Assembly: GCA_963761705.1 (NCBI GenBank)
Contig: CAVXHK010000001.1
Location: 1,860,001-1,924,000, forward strand
Origin: CAVVKW01 sp963761705
GTDB lineage: Bacteria; Verrucomicrobiota; Verrucomicrobiia; Chthoniobacterales; JAATET01
DNA: 64,000 bases
Reading direction: 5' to 3'
Part shown: in pieces, positions 16,629 to 25,005 of the stretch
Position numbering within the stretch: the first letter of the stretch is position 1
Layout of the letters: every line of letters begins with the position of its first letter
Notes under the pieces: model-generated
What the model was told of the DNA's origin: nothing
What the model saw: only the letters and a program-made list of their open reading frames with translations
Database searches by the model: none
Program-made: the position numbers and the translations under genes

Positions 16629-16724
16629 CTCGCCAGGGGCTATGGATTGCGGACGGGTGAACCCCGCCAGGGCAGGAATGCAGCAACGGTAACTCGCTCC
16701 TCTTTGCCGTAGTCCTCTGGCACC
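16629..16724 (+). ncRNA. ffs: Signal recognition particle RNA, small bacterial type (4.5S)
   Basis: RNA scaffold of the signal recognition particle that binds Ffh and guides ribosomes making membrane proteins. The universally conserved domain IV is exact: CAGG (16668-16671), GCA, GGAA tetraloop (16675-16678), TGC, AGCA (16682-16685), so the symmetric CAGG/AGCA loop and the GNAR-type cap are both present. The outer arms pair: GCCAGGGGCTATGG near 16632-16645 with CCGTAGTCCTCTGGC near 16707-16721, using one bulge and a few wobbles. A run of T at 16725-16730 ends the gene. It is about 95 nt long, the normal size for the short bacterial form without an Alu domain. Confidence 0.92.
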
Positions 16725-16791
16725 TTTTTTCTCTTGGATTGCCCGCTCCCCAGTTCTTGACTCCGGTTCCGGACATCCTACCGTTCCTGGC

Positions 16792-17265
16792 GTGGAACCC
16801 TCCTTTCGTGAAACCGTCTATGAATACTTGTCCGATCAGGGCCTGCGGCGGACGGCCCAGCGGGAGGCGATCATCGAGGCGGTGATGGGGACGAAGGATC
16901 ACTTCCACGCGGAGGACCTTCTTCTCATGGCGAAAGCGATCGACCAGTCGGTGTCGCGGGCAACGGTGTATCGGACGATCCCTTTGCTGGTGAAAAGTGG
17001 GTTGCTGCGGGAGCTGGATCTGGGGCGGGACGTCAAATACTACGATCCGAACTTTCTCGAGCACCCGACGCACAACCACCTCATTTGTACGGATTGCGAT
17101 AAGATCATCGAATTTGAGGATACGAACATGGAACTGCTGGAGAACTGCATCACGCGGCGGCTGGGTTTCTCCCCGGCGACGAAGATGGTGCGGATCGAGG
17201 GGAGCTGCGACGAATTGAAATTGAACGGGAAGTGCGCCAAGGCGGACGTGGTGCCCGCTCGCTGA
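16792..17265 (+). CDS. Fur-family metal-dependent repressor
   Basis: 157 residues from a GTG at 16792. N-terminal winged helix (about residues 1-80: LRRTAQREAIIEAVM, HFHAEDLL, SRATVYRTIPLLVKSGLL) and a C-terminal dimerisation and metal-binding part (HNHLICTDCDKIIEFED). The CTDC pair forms half of the usual structural zinc site; the second pair is spread out (SCDELKLNGKC). The HNHLIC pattern resembles Fur itself more than PerR or Zur, but which metal it senses cannot be decided here. It follows the SRP RNA and precedes argH by 36 bases. No Fur-box-like site was evident at its own start. Confidence 0.9.
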   Translation: MEPSFRETVYEYLSDQGLRRTAQREAIIEAVMGTKDHFHAEDLLLMAKAIDQSVSRATVYRTIPLLVKSGLLRELDLGRDVKYYDPNFLEHPTHNHLICTDCDKIIEFEDTNMELLENCITRRLGFSPATKMVRIEGSCDELKLNGKCAKADVVPAR

Positions 17266-17301
17266 GGCGACCGGATCTTTTTCGGGCCGCGAGGATCGAC
17301 T

Positions 17302-18666
17302 ATGTGGAAGGGACGGTTTGACGAGGAGCAGTCGGATTTGCTGAAAAGTTTCAGCGAATCGATTTCGTTTGATTGGCGGCTGTTTGCCTGTGACGTGGAG
17401 GGGAGTCTGGCTTACGCGGCGGCTCTGGGACGGGCGGGCGTTTTGAGCGAGGCGGAGCGGGGGGCGATCTCGGATGGTCTCGTCGAGATCCGCGGGGAGA
17501 TCGAGCGGGGGGAGTTCGAGTTCCGGACCGACCTCGAGGACATCCACATGAACATCGAGGCCGAGCTGACGCGGCGAATCGGTGCGCCCGGGGCCAAGCT
17601 GCACACGGGGCGGAGCCGGAACGATCAGGTGGCGGTCGACATCCGCTTGTACCTACGCGGGGCGATCGACGATTTGGTCGCGAGGGTGCGGAGCCTGCAG
17701 GGCGCGCTGGTCGGGCTGGCGGGGCGGCACGAGGGGGTGATCATTCCGGGCTACACGCACCTCCAGCGGGCGCAGCCGGTGCCGGTGGCGCACCATTTGC
17801 TGGCCTACGTCGAGATGCTGGAGCGCGACGCTGGGCGGTTGGTGAATTGCCGGGCGCGGATGAACGTGCTGCCGCTCGGGTCGGGGGCGATTGCGGGCTC
17901 GACCATCGTGGTGGACCGGGAGTTTCTGGCCGAGCGGCTGGGGTTTGACGGCGTCACGCAGAACAGCATGGACGCGGTGTCGGACCGGGATTTTGCCTGC
18001 GAGTTGTTGAGCGACATCGCGATCTGCGGGATGCACGTGTCGCGGTTGAGCGAGGATGTCGTGGTTTGGGCGTCGGCGGAGTTTGGGTTCATCAAGTTGA
18101 GCGACCGGCACACGACGGGATCTTCGCTCATGCCGCAGAAGAAAAATCCGGACATCGCGGAGCTGGCGCGAGGGAAGACGGGGCGGCTTTACGGAAATCT
18201 CGTCGCGCTTCTCACGGTGCTCAAGGGGCTGCCGATGACCTACAACCGGGACATGCAGGAGGACAAGGAACCGGTGTTTGATTCGGTCGACACGTTGGGG
18301 CCGACGCTGTCGCTGTTTGCGGAGATGTTGGAGGCGGCGAGTTTCGATGAGGTGCGGGCGGCGGAGGCGGTGAGCGATCCGTTGCTGCTGGCGACGGATC
18401 TGGCGGATCACTTGGTGCGGGCGGGGGTGCCGTTTCGCGAGGCGCACGCGGTGGTCGGGAAGTTGGTTGGCGAAGCGGCGCGGACCGGGAAAGCGCTCGA
18501 CGAGTTGCCGGTCGAGACGTTCTCGGCCGCGTCGGAGCATTTTGCGGGTGGGGTGGCGGCGATCTTCGACATCCCGACGGCGCTGGCGGCGCGGCGGGCA
18601 CCGGGGGCACCTTCGCCGGAGAACGTGGCGGCGCGGTTGGCGTATTGGAAAGAGCGGCTGGCGTGA
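17302..18666 (+). CDS. argH: Argininosuccinate lyase
   Basis: Last step of arginine synthesis, splitting argininosuccinate into arginine and fumarate. 454 residues, normal length. Motifs: MWKGRF start, DLEDIHMNIEAELTRRIG, TGRSRNDQVAVDIRLYLR, GYTHLQRAQPV with the catalytic His, and the fumarase/lyase signature GSSLMPQKKNPD with the catalytic Ser loop. No other arg gene is nearby. Its stop overlaps the GTG start of the Nudix gene (GTGA), so the two are read together with tatC. Confidence 0.97.
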   Translation: MWKGRFDEEQSDLLKSFSESISFDWRLFACDVEGSLAYAAALGRAGVLSEAERGAISDGLVEIRGEIERGEFEFRTDLEDIHMNIEAELTRRIGAPGAKLHTGRSRNDQVAVDIRLYLRGAIDDLVARVRSLQGALVGLAGRHEGVIIPGYTHLQRAQPVPVAHHLLAYVEMLERDAGRLVNCRARMNVLPLGSGAIAGSTIVVDREFLAERLGFDGVTQNSMDAVSDRDFACELLSDIAICGMHVSRLSEDVVVWASAEFGFIKLSDRHTTGSSLMPQKKNPDIAELARGKTGRLYGNLVALLTVLKGLPMTYNRDMQEDKEPVFDSVDTLGPTLSLFAEMLEAASFDEVRAAEAVSDPLLLATDLADHLVRAGVPFREAHAVVGKLVGEAARTGKALDELPVETFSAASEHFAGGVAAIFDIPTALAARRAPGAPSPENVAARLAYWKERLA

Positions 18667-19229
18667 GCGGTTGGCGGGAGATTGGGTGCGAGACGCTGGC
18701 GAAGACTCCGTATCTCACGGTGAACCGGGAGACGGTGGCGACGCCTTCGCGACCGGAGGGCCTGGAGTGGATGGTCGTGCGCAGGAAGCAGGCGGCGGTG
18801 ATCGCGGCGCGGACGGCGGCGGGCGACTATCTCATGGTGCGGCAGGAGCGGGTGGCGGCGCGGCGGGCGTTCTGGGAGTTTGCGGCGGGGCAAATCGACG
18901 CGGCGGACGTGGACGAAGCGGCGATCCGGGAGGCGGCGACCCGCGAGCTTGGTGAGGAGACGGGTTACCAAATGGGGGGTGACGGGGAGATGACCGCGCT
19001 GGGGCAGTATTACTCATCGCCGGGTTTCACGGATGAGCTGTGCCACTTGTTTCTGGCGACGGGCGTGGTGCCGCGTGCGGGTGGGGCGGCGTTGGACGAG
19101 AACGAGGCGATCGTGGAGTGCCGGGCTTTCTCGCGGGAGCAGTTGGTGGAAATGATCCGTTCGGGCGAGGTGTGCGATGCGAACACTCTTTGCTCGGTCG
19201 CGCGGCTGATGGCGCGGGAGCTTTTTTAG
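18663..19229 (+). CDS. Nudix hydrolase (ADP-ribose pyrophosphatase-like)
   Basis: 188 residues from a GTG overlapping the argH stop. ADPRase-like opening (LAKTPYLTVNRETV, RKQAAVIAA, YLMVRQERV, FWEFAAGQID) and the core Nudix residues REAATRELGEETGY. Between the first Gly (AAGQID) and the RE..EE part there are about four residues more than in the standard Nudix box, so the first Glu of the motif is shifted. The metal-binding REL.EE is intact, so activity is still likely. The segment GQYYSSPGFTDELCHLF is typical of NDP-sugar hydrolases. The true substrate is not evident. tatC follows after 3 bases. Confidence 0.85.
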   Translation: MSGWREIGCETLAKTPYLTVNRETVATPSRPEGLEWMVVRRKQAAVIAARTAAGDYLMVRQERVAARRAFWEFAAGQIDAADVDEAAIREAATRELGEETGYQMGGDGEMTALGQYYSSPGFTDELCHLFLATGVVPRAGGAALDENEAIVECRAFSREQLVEMIRSGEVCDANTLCSVARLMARELF

Positions 19230-19232
19230 AGA

Positions 19233-20075
19233 ATGGCCAAACGAGGGAAGTGGAAACAGCGGTTCTTCGAGTTCCGTGAGCTGGCGGACGAGCCGAAGCC
19301 GTTTCTCGATCACGTCGAGGATCTGCGGGGGATGGTCATCAAAATGGCCATCGCGCTCGGGTCGACGATGATCTTGAGCTTCCTGGCGAGGACGTGGTTG
19401 TTCGCGGTGATTCAGCGACCGCTCACCGACGTGGATCCGGTGGAGCTGGGGAATCTCCGGTCGTTGGGCGTGGTGGATTCGTTCTCGATCTCGCTGGAGT
19501 TGGCTTTCTACGGCGGGATCGTGTTGTCGTTTCCGTTCCTGGTCTATTTCCTCGCGCAGTTCGTGCTGCCGGCGCTGACGAGCAAGGAGCGGGGATACGT
19601 GCTGCCGGCGGCGGGGTTTGGGTTTGGGTTGTTTTTGGTTGGGATCACGTTTGCGTATGAATTCGTGCTGCCGCAGGCGTTGCAGTTTTTTTACAAGGAC
19701 GCGCAGTCGCTGGGGTGGCGGCCCGAGTGGACGGTGCGCGAATATTATTCGTTCACGACGCAGTTCATCATCGCGTTTGGACTGGCGTTCGAGCTGCCGC
19801 TCGTGGTGTTGCTGCTCGTCAAGCTGGGGATCATTGAGGCGGCGGATTTGCGGCGGATTCGCCCGCAGGCCTTCGTTGGGGTGATGATTTTCGCCGCGGT
19901 CCTCACGCCGACGACGGACATGATCACGATGGCAATGATGGGCGGGCCGATGTATCTGCTCTACGAGTTGTGCATCGTCATCGCTTCGTTCTCGAAGCCG
20001 AAGGAGACGGTGGGTGCGGCGCGCGACGAGCCGGAGGTGCTGGCGGATCGGGAAGATGGAGACGGGGACGCTTGA
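19233..20075 (+). CDS. tatC: Sec-independent (twin-arginine) translocase subunit TatC
   Basis: Integral membrane receptor for folded Tat substrates. 280 residues with six predicted membrane spans. Characteristic segments: PFLDHVEDLRGMVIKMAIAL at the first cytoplasmic edge, FYGGIVLSFPFLVYFLAQFVLPALTSKE, the conserved Glu in YYSFTTQFIIAFGLAFELPLV, and AVLTPTTDMITMAMMGGPMYLLYEL. A charged C-terminal tail follows. No tatA or tatB gene is adjacent. It starts 3 bases after the Nudix stop. Confidence 0.95.
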   Translation: MAKRGKWKQRFFEFRELADEPKPFLDHVEDLRGMVIKMAIALGSTMILSFLARTWLFAVIQRPLTDVDPVELGNLRSLGVVDSFSISLELAFYGGIVLSFPFLVYFLAQFVLPALTSKERGYVLPAAGFGFGLFLVGITFAYEFVLPQALQFFYKDAQSLGWRPEWTVREYYSFTTQFIIAFGLAFELPLVVLLLVKLGIIEAADLRRIRPQAFVGVMIFAAVLTPTTDMITMAMMGGPMYLLYELCIVIASFSKPKETVGAARDEPEVLADREDGDGDA

Positions 20076-20149
20076 TTTTGCAACGGCAAGCATGGGTTTC
20101 CTGGGAATCCTGGCTTTACGTGGGAAACGTTGTCCGGAAATAGTTGTTG

Positions 20150-21832
20150 ATGAGTTGTTCCCTCGGTTTGGATTACGGCACGAACTCGGTTCGTGCGCTC
20201 ATTGTGGATTGCGCGGACGGCCGGGAGATTGGGGCCGCCGTTTTTAATTACCCGAGTGGGAAGCAGGGGATTCTCCTCGATCCGAAGAATCCGAATCTGG
20301 CTCGGCAGCACCCGGGGGATTATCTCGTTGGTGCCGAGATGTCGGTGCACGCGGCCATCGCGGATGCGCGGAGTCGGGACGCGGGATTTGATCCGGCGAG
20401 CATCATCGGAATCGGAGTGGACTGCACGGGGTCGAGTCCGATCCCGGTCGACGCGGCGAATGTGGCCATCGGGACGAAGGAGGAATTCCGTGATGAATTG
20501 GCGGCGCAGTGCTGGCTGTGGAAGGACCACACGAGCTGGCGGGAGGCCGAGGCGATTACGAAATTGGCCACCGAGATGCGCCCGCAATACATCGCGAAGT
20601 GCGGCGACACGTATTCGTCGGAGTGGTTCTGGGCGAAGATCTGGCGCTGCGCGATCGAGGCGCCGGAGGTTTTCGAAGCGGCGCACAGTTGGGTCGAGCT
20701 GACGGACTGGGTGCCGTCGGTGCTAGCGGGGATCGACGATCCGTCGGCGGTGATGCGGGGCGTCTGCACAGCGGGGCACAAGGCGTTATTTTGCGACGAG
20801 TGGGGCGGGTTGCCGGACGAAGAATTTTTGGCGAGATTGGACCCGCGGCTGGCCTCGCTGAGGGGTCGGCTTTACGACGTGGCGCACGACGCGTCGACGG
20901 CGGCGGGGACGCTCGGTGTTGATTGGGCCAACCGCTTGGGATTGCGCGAGGGGATCCCAATTGCAATGGGAGAAATGGACGTCCATTACGGTGCGATCGG
21001 GTCCGGGATCGCGGAGGGAACGCTCGTGAAGGTGATCGGCACGTCGACGTGCGATTGTTGCGTCGTGTCGGCGGAGCGCGAGGTGGCGGACATCCCCGGG
21101 ATCTGCGGGATTGTGAAGGGGGCGATTCTGCCGGGGTTTTACGGGATCGAGGCGGGGCAGTCAGCGGTGGGCGACATCTTCCGCTGGTGGGTCGAGGACG
21201 TGTGCGAAGGCGACGGGGCGTTGCACGGCAAGCTGACCGACGAGGCGGCGAAGCTCGCGCCGGGCGAAAGCGGGTTGCTGGCACTGGATTGGAACAACGG
21301 GAATCGGACGATCCTGGTGGATCAGCGACTGACCGGTTTATTGCTTGGGCAGACCTTGCACTCGACTCGGGCGGAGATTTATCGGGCGCTCATCGAGGCG
21401 ACGGCGTTTGGGGCGCGGATGATCATCGAGCGGATCGCGGCTTACGGGGTGCCGATCGAGCGGATCGTCTGCGCGGGCGGCATCGCGGAAAAGAACCCGA
21501 TGCTCATGCAGATCTACGCGGACGTGACGGGTCGGGAGATGCGCATCGCGGCGTCGTCGCAGGCTTGCGCACTGGGCGCGGCGGTGTCGGCGGCGGTGCT
21601 CGCGGGAGTCGACGCCGGGGGGCACCCGGACTTCCCGACGGCTCAGGTGGCGATGACGTATCTCCAGGACGACGTGTATCGGCCAAACCTGAAGGCATCG
21701 GCGGTCTACGACGAATTGTTTGCGCTTTACGGCAAGGTTCACGACGCGTTCGGAGGCGTCGGATCGGCGGACGTGGGGTTGGTGATGAAGGACCTTCTCG
21801 CGATCCGAGAGCGGCAGGCGGTGAACGCGTAA
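20150..21832 (+). CDS. araB: Ribulokinase
   Basis: Phosphorylates L-ribulose to L-ribulose 5-phosphate in L-arabinose breakdown. 560 residues from the ATG at 20150; two TTG codons just upstream are in frame but less likely starts. FGGY-kinase fold: N-terminal LGLDYGTNSVRALIVD phosphate loop, GIGVDCTGSSPIPVD, TYSSEWFWAKIWR, MGEMDVHYGAIGSG with the catalytic Asp, and the C-terminal IVCAGGIAEKNPMLMQIYADV with ADP-binding glycines. Length and the ribulokinase-type insert separate it from xylulokinase and glycerol kinase. It is the first gene of araB-araA-araD; no araC-type regulator or arabinose transporter lies beside it. Confidence 0.95.
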   Translation: MSCSLGLDYGTNSVRALIVDCADGREIGAAVFNYPSGKQGILLDPKNPNLARQHPGDYLVGAEMSVHAAIADARSRDAGFDPASIIGIGVDCTGSSPIPVDAANVAIGTKEEFRDELAAQCWLWKDHTSWREAEAITKLATEMRPQYIAKCGDTYSSEWFWAKIWRCAIEAPEVFEAAHSWVELTDWVPSVLAGIDDPSAVMRGVCTAGHKALFCDEWGGLPDEEFLARLDPRLASLRGRLYDVAHDASTAAGTLGVDWANRLGLREGIPIAMGEMDVHYGAIGSGIAEGTLVKVIGTSTCDCCVVSAEREVADIPGICGIVKGAILPGFYGIEAGQSAVGDIFRWWVEDVCEGDGALHGKLTDEAAKLAPGESGLLALDWNNGNRTILVDQRLTGLLLGQTLHSTRAEIYRALIEATAFGARMIIERIAAYGVPIERIVCAGGIAEKNPMLMQIYADVTGREMRIAASSQACALGAAVSAAVLAGVDAGGHPDFPTAQVAMTYLQDDVYRPNLKASAVYDELFALYGKVHDAFGGVGSADVGLVMKDLLAIRERQAVNA

Positions 21833-21849
21833 TATTTTTCCCAACCAAT

Positions 21850-23364
21850 ATGAAGTCACCCATCCATCTCGCGCCCGATCTTGAAATCTGGTTTGCCACC
21901 GGTAGTCAGCACCTCTACGGCCCCGCGACGCTCCGTGAGGTCGAGGCCAACAGCCGTGCCATCGTCGACGGTCTCGCGCCGTCGTTGCCCGTGCGGGTCG
22001 TTTTCAAGGAAGTGCTCACCGGGCCGGACGCGATCCGGGCGTTGGCGCTCGAAGCGAACTCGGCGGCGAATTGCGCAGGTCTCATCTTTTGGATGCACAC
22101 GTTTTCGCCCGCGAAGATGTGGATCGGCGGCCTGACCCAGCTGCGGAAGCCATTTCTCCATTTGCACACCCAGTTCAATCGCGATCTTCCGTGGAGCGAG
22201 ATCGACATGGATTTCATGAACACGAACCAGGCGGCGCACGGCGACCGGGAGTTTGGGTTCATCGGGGCGCGGCTAAGGATCGAGCGTAAGGTCGTCGTTG
22301 GGCATTGGGCCGACGAGCGGGTGCGGGGTGAGATTGCGACCTGGATGCGGGCGGCGCGGGCGTGGCACGATTGGCAGGGAGCGAAGTTCGTTCGGATCGG
22401 CGACAACATGCGGCAAGTCGCGGTGACCGAGGGGAACAAGGTGTCGGCGGAAATCAAATTTGGTTTTTCGGTGAACACGCACGGCGTCGGCGACGTTGCG
22501 GCATTCGTTGACGCGGTGAGCGATGCGGATCTCGATGCGCTGGTCGGCGAATACGCCGATTCCTACACGATGCACGCGAGCTTGGCGGCGGGCGGCGAGC
22601 GGCACGGATCGGTGCGCGACGCAGCTCGGATCGAGCTGGGACTCCGGGCGTTCCTCGAGGAGGGAGCCTACAAAGGCTTCACCGACACGTTCGAAGATCT
22701 GCACGGTTTGAAACAGTTGCCCGGCGTCGCGACGCAGCGGTTGATGGCCGACGGGTATGGCTTCGGTGGCGAGGGCGATTGGAAGACGGCGGCGCTCGTT
22801 CGGGCGATGAAGGTGATGGCGGCGGACTTGCCGGGCGGTGTGTCGTTCATGGAGGATTACACCTACCACTTGGCACCGGGCGCGGAGCTGGTGCTTGGCT
22901 CGCACATGCTGGAGATCTGTCCGTCGATCTCCGCGGGGAAACCGACGCTGGAGGTGCACCCGCTCGGAATCGGCGGGAAGGAGGATCCGGCGCGCCTGGT
23001 CTTTGATTCGCCGAGCGGTCGGGGACTTAACGCTTCGCTGATTGATCTCGGAAATCGGTTTCGATTGCTGGTGAACACGGTGGACGCGGTCGAGCCACCT
23101 GAGCCGCTGCCGAATCTGCCGGTGGCGCGGGTGGTGTGGAAGCCGTTGCCGGATTTTGCCACCGCGTGCGCGGCGTGGATCACCGCGGGTGGTGCGCATC
23201 ACACGGGCTACAGCTGCGTGGTAACGCCGGAGCACTTGGATGATTTTGCTTCGATGGCGGGAATTGAGTTGGTGTCGATCGACGAGCGGACGGTGCTGCG
23301 GGACTTCAAGCGGGAGCTCAAGTGGAGCGAAGTTTACGAGCATCTCGCGGGGGGCTTTGCGTGA
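21850..23364 (+). CDS. araA: L-arabinose isomerase
   Basis: Converts L-arabinose to L-ribulose using Mn2+. 504 residues from the ATG at 21850; the open frame continues upstream antisense-free inside araB, but the family start is clear from LEIWFATGSQHLYG. Other hallmarks: LIFWMHTFSPAKMWIGGL, HTQFNRDLPW, MNTNQAAHGDREFGFI, FMEDYTYHL and GSHMLEICPSI, which carry the metal ligands (two Glu and two His). It is 17 bases downstream of araB and overlaps araD by GTGA. Confidence 0.97.
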   Translation: MKSPIHLAPDLEIWFATGSQHLYGPATLREVEANSRAIVDGLAPSLPVRVVFKEVLTGPDAIRALALEANSAANCAGLIFWMHTFSPAKMWIGGLTQLRKPFLHLHTQFNRDLPWSEIDMDFMNTNQAAHGDREFGFIGARLRIERKVVVGHWADERVRGEIATWMRAARAWHDWQGAKFVRIGDNMRQVAVTEGNKVSAEIKFGFSVNTHGVGDVAAFVDAVSDADLDALVGEYADSYTMHASLAAGGERHGSVRDAARIELGLRAFLEEGAYKGFTDTFEDLHGLKQLPGVATQRLMADGYGFGGEGDWKTAALVRAMKVMAADLPGGVSFMEDYTYHLAPGAELVLGSHMLEICPSISAGKPTLEVHPLGIGGKEDPARLVFDSPSGRGLNASLIDLGNRFRLLVNTVDAVEPPEPLPNLPVARVVWKPLPDFATACAAWITAGGAHHTGYSCVVTPEHLDDFASMAGIELVSIDERTVLRDFKRELKWSEVYEHLAGGFA

Positions 23365-24080
23365 GTCGGTTTCGAACGATTCGCGAGGAATGCTGCGAGG
23401 CGAACCGGGCGTTGCCTGCGGTGGGACTCGTTGATCTGACGTTTGGAAACGTCAGCGTGCTGGACCCGGATGCGGGAGCGTTTGCGATCAAGCCGAGTGG
23501 GGTCGCTTACGACGCCTTGCGACCGGAGGACGTGGTGATCGTCGATCTCGATGGGGCGGTCGTGGAGGGAAAATTGCGTTTCTCTTCGGACACACCGACG
23601 CACCGGCACTTGTTCCGGGCGTTCCCCGGGATTCGCTCGGTGGTGCACACGCACTCGCGGCACGCAGTGGCGTTCGCGCAGGCGGCGCGGGAGATAATGT
23701 GCTTCGGGACGACGCACGCGGACTACTTTCACGGGCCGGTGCCGGTGACTCGGCCAATGACGCCGACGGAGATCTCGAAGGATTACGAATGGAATACCGG
23801 CAGGGTGATCGCCGAACGTTTTGCGGACATCGTGCCTCTAGACGTGCCGGCGGTGCTGGTGCGCGGACACGGACCCTTCACGTGGGGACCGTCAGCCGCG
23901 AAAGCGGTCGAGACCGCGCGGGCTCTGGAGATCATCGCGCAAATGGCGCGGGATACGTTGATTCTCGATCCGGGCGTTAATCCGTTGCCGGGGGCGCTGC
24001 ACGACAAACACTTTCTGCGGAAGCACGGGGCGGGGGCGTATTACGGCCAAGGTGGTCGGCCTGTCCAACCGAAGGATTGA
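23361..24080 (+). CDS. araD: L-ribulose-5-phosphate 4-epimerase
   Basis: Makes D-xylulose 5-phosphate from L-ribulose 5-phosphate, feeding arabinose into the pentose phosphate pathway. 239 residues from a GTG that overlaps the araA stop. Class II aldolase fold: LTFGNVSVLDPDAGAFAIKPSGV binds the phosphate, then SSDTPTHRHLF, VVHTHSRHAVAFAQ with the zinc-binding His pair, GTTHADYFHGPVP and LVRGHGPFTWG with the third His. C-terminal HDKHFLRKHGAGAYYGQ is typical of AraD. It completes the araBAD set. Confidence 0.96.
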   Translation: MSRFRTIREECCEANRALPAVGLVDLTFGNVSVLDPDAGAFAIKPSGVAYDALRPEDVVIVDLDGAVVEGKLRFSSDTPTHRHLFRAFPGIRSVVHTHSRHAVAFAQAAREIMCFGTTHADYFHGPVPVTRPMTPTEISKDYEWNTGRVIAERFADIVPLDVPAVLVRGHGPFTWGPSAAKAVETARALEIIAQMARDTLILDPGVNPLPGALHDKHFLRKHGAGAYYGQGGRPVQPKD

Positions 24081-24119
24081 CGGGTTCGGGGGTTCGGAGC
24101 ATGAAGGTGAAACATTTTT

Positions 24120-24572
24120 ATGAAACTCAAGCCCCTTCTTCTTCTCTCCGGTCTGGTCACTTTCACGGTCGGTTGCGCAACGCAATCAGACAGCTATCCC
24201 GAGCCTCCGAGCTTGCGGGCGCAGTTCGAGAAGGCGGACACGAATGATGACGACAGGGTGTCGACGGCGGAGTTCGGTGCGCTCCGCGTCGAAGATGCGT
24301 TTAAGCTTTTCGACGACAACGAGAACGGAGTGATCACCGTCGATGAATTTGTCGCGTCCGGCGGGTCGAGGACCGTCTTCGCGCAGTTGGATCAGAGCGG
24401 CAACGGCGAGATCACGCTGGCGGAGGCGATGTCGAGTGAGGTCGTGATGGATTCGATGCTGGCGACGTTTTACGAGGCCGACACGGACGACGATGGGTTC
24501 GTCACTCTCGGAGAAGCGCTCGACTATCGCCAAGCTGTGCGCGAATACACCGGGAACAATCCGCGGATTTAA
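24120..24572 (+). CDS. EF-hand lipoprotein
   Basis: 150 residues. Signal peptide with lipobox (LVTFTVGC, Cys 19), then four EF-hand-like calcium loops in a row: DTNDDDRVSTAEF, DDNENGVITVDEF, DQSGNGEITLAEA and DTDDDGFVTLGEA. Acidic residues stand at the expected 1, 3, 5 and 12 positions in most. It probably sits on the periplasmic face of a membrane and binds Ca2+, but no enzyme domain is attached and its target is unknown. It follows araD by 39 bases; there is no evident link to arabinose use. Confidence 0.85.
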   Translation: MKLKPLLLLSGLVTFTVGCATQSDSYPEPPSLRAQFEKADTNDDDRVSTAEFGALRVEDAFKLFDDNENGVITVDEFVASGGSRTVFAQLDQSGNGEITLAEAMSSEVVMDSMLATFYEADTDDDGFVTLGEALDYRQAVREYTGNNPRI

Positions 24573-24591
24573 CCCGGAGCGGGTTCGCGGG

Positions 24592-25005
24592 ATGTGCGCG
24601 CGGTTTGAGCTCAATGACACGCGGTTGACGCCGGGCCGACCGGTCGGCGTCTGGATCGGGCCGGGGCGGGTTGGGAGGCTTGTCTGGGCGGGATTTGCTC
24701 GGCGCGAGTCACTCGCTTGGTGGAAGCGGAGGGGCGGCGAACTGGTCGACATCCCGGCGACTCGCTACGCCGAGCGGTCGCGGAAGACGGGCGAACTCGT
24801 CTGGGCGGCAATGCCGGACGGTCAAGTGATCAGGGGGCTTGTCGATCCGAACGACGGAACGCCGCTGGTCAAAGTGGTGACGCGGGCGTGCGACGCGGGC
24901 GAGGTCGAATTTTTCGGACACGATCGAATCTGTCTGACCGAAGCGCCAAATTTTTCGGACGCAGCGGTGGGCGACGCGGAGTCGGATCAGGGGAGGCTGC
25001 TGTGA
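24592..25005 (+). CDS. Short SRAP-like protein (HMCES/YedK resemblance)
   Basis: 137 residues from the ATG at 24592. It begins MCARFEL, resembling the MCGRF start of SRAP proteins, in which Cys 2, exposed after Met removal, crosslinks to abasic sites in single-stranded DNA. RPVGVWIGPGRVGRLVWAGFA and DIPATRYAERSRKTGELVW echo the family's strand order. It is about 60 percent of normal length, and the later SRAP residues (the Glu and the HxxMP motif) are not seen. It could be a truncated or a specialised mini-form. Its stop overlaps the GTG of the next gene. Confidence 0.5.
   Translation: MCARFELNDTRLTPGRPVGVWIGPGRVGRLVWAGFARRESLAWWKRRGGELVDIPATRYAERSRKTGELVWAAMPDGQVIRGLVDPNDGTPLVKVVTRACDAGEVEFFGHDRICLTEAPNFSDAAVGDAESDQGRLL

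Noticed and set aside
20923..21849. Open frame upstream of araA that would make a 813-residue protein
   Set aside because: This part overlaps araB in another frame and looks like low-complexity Gly/Arg sequence. The araA family start is at 21850.
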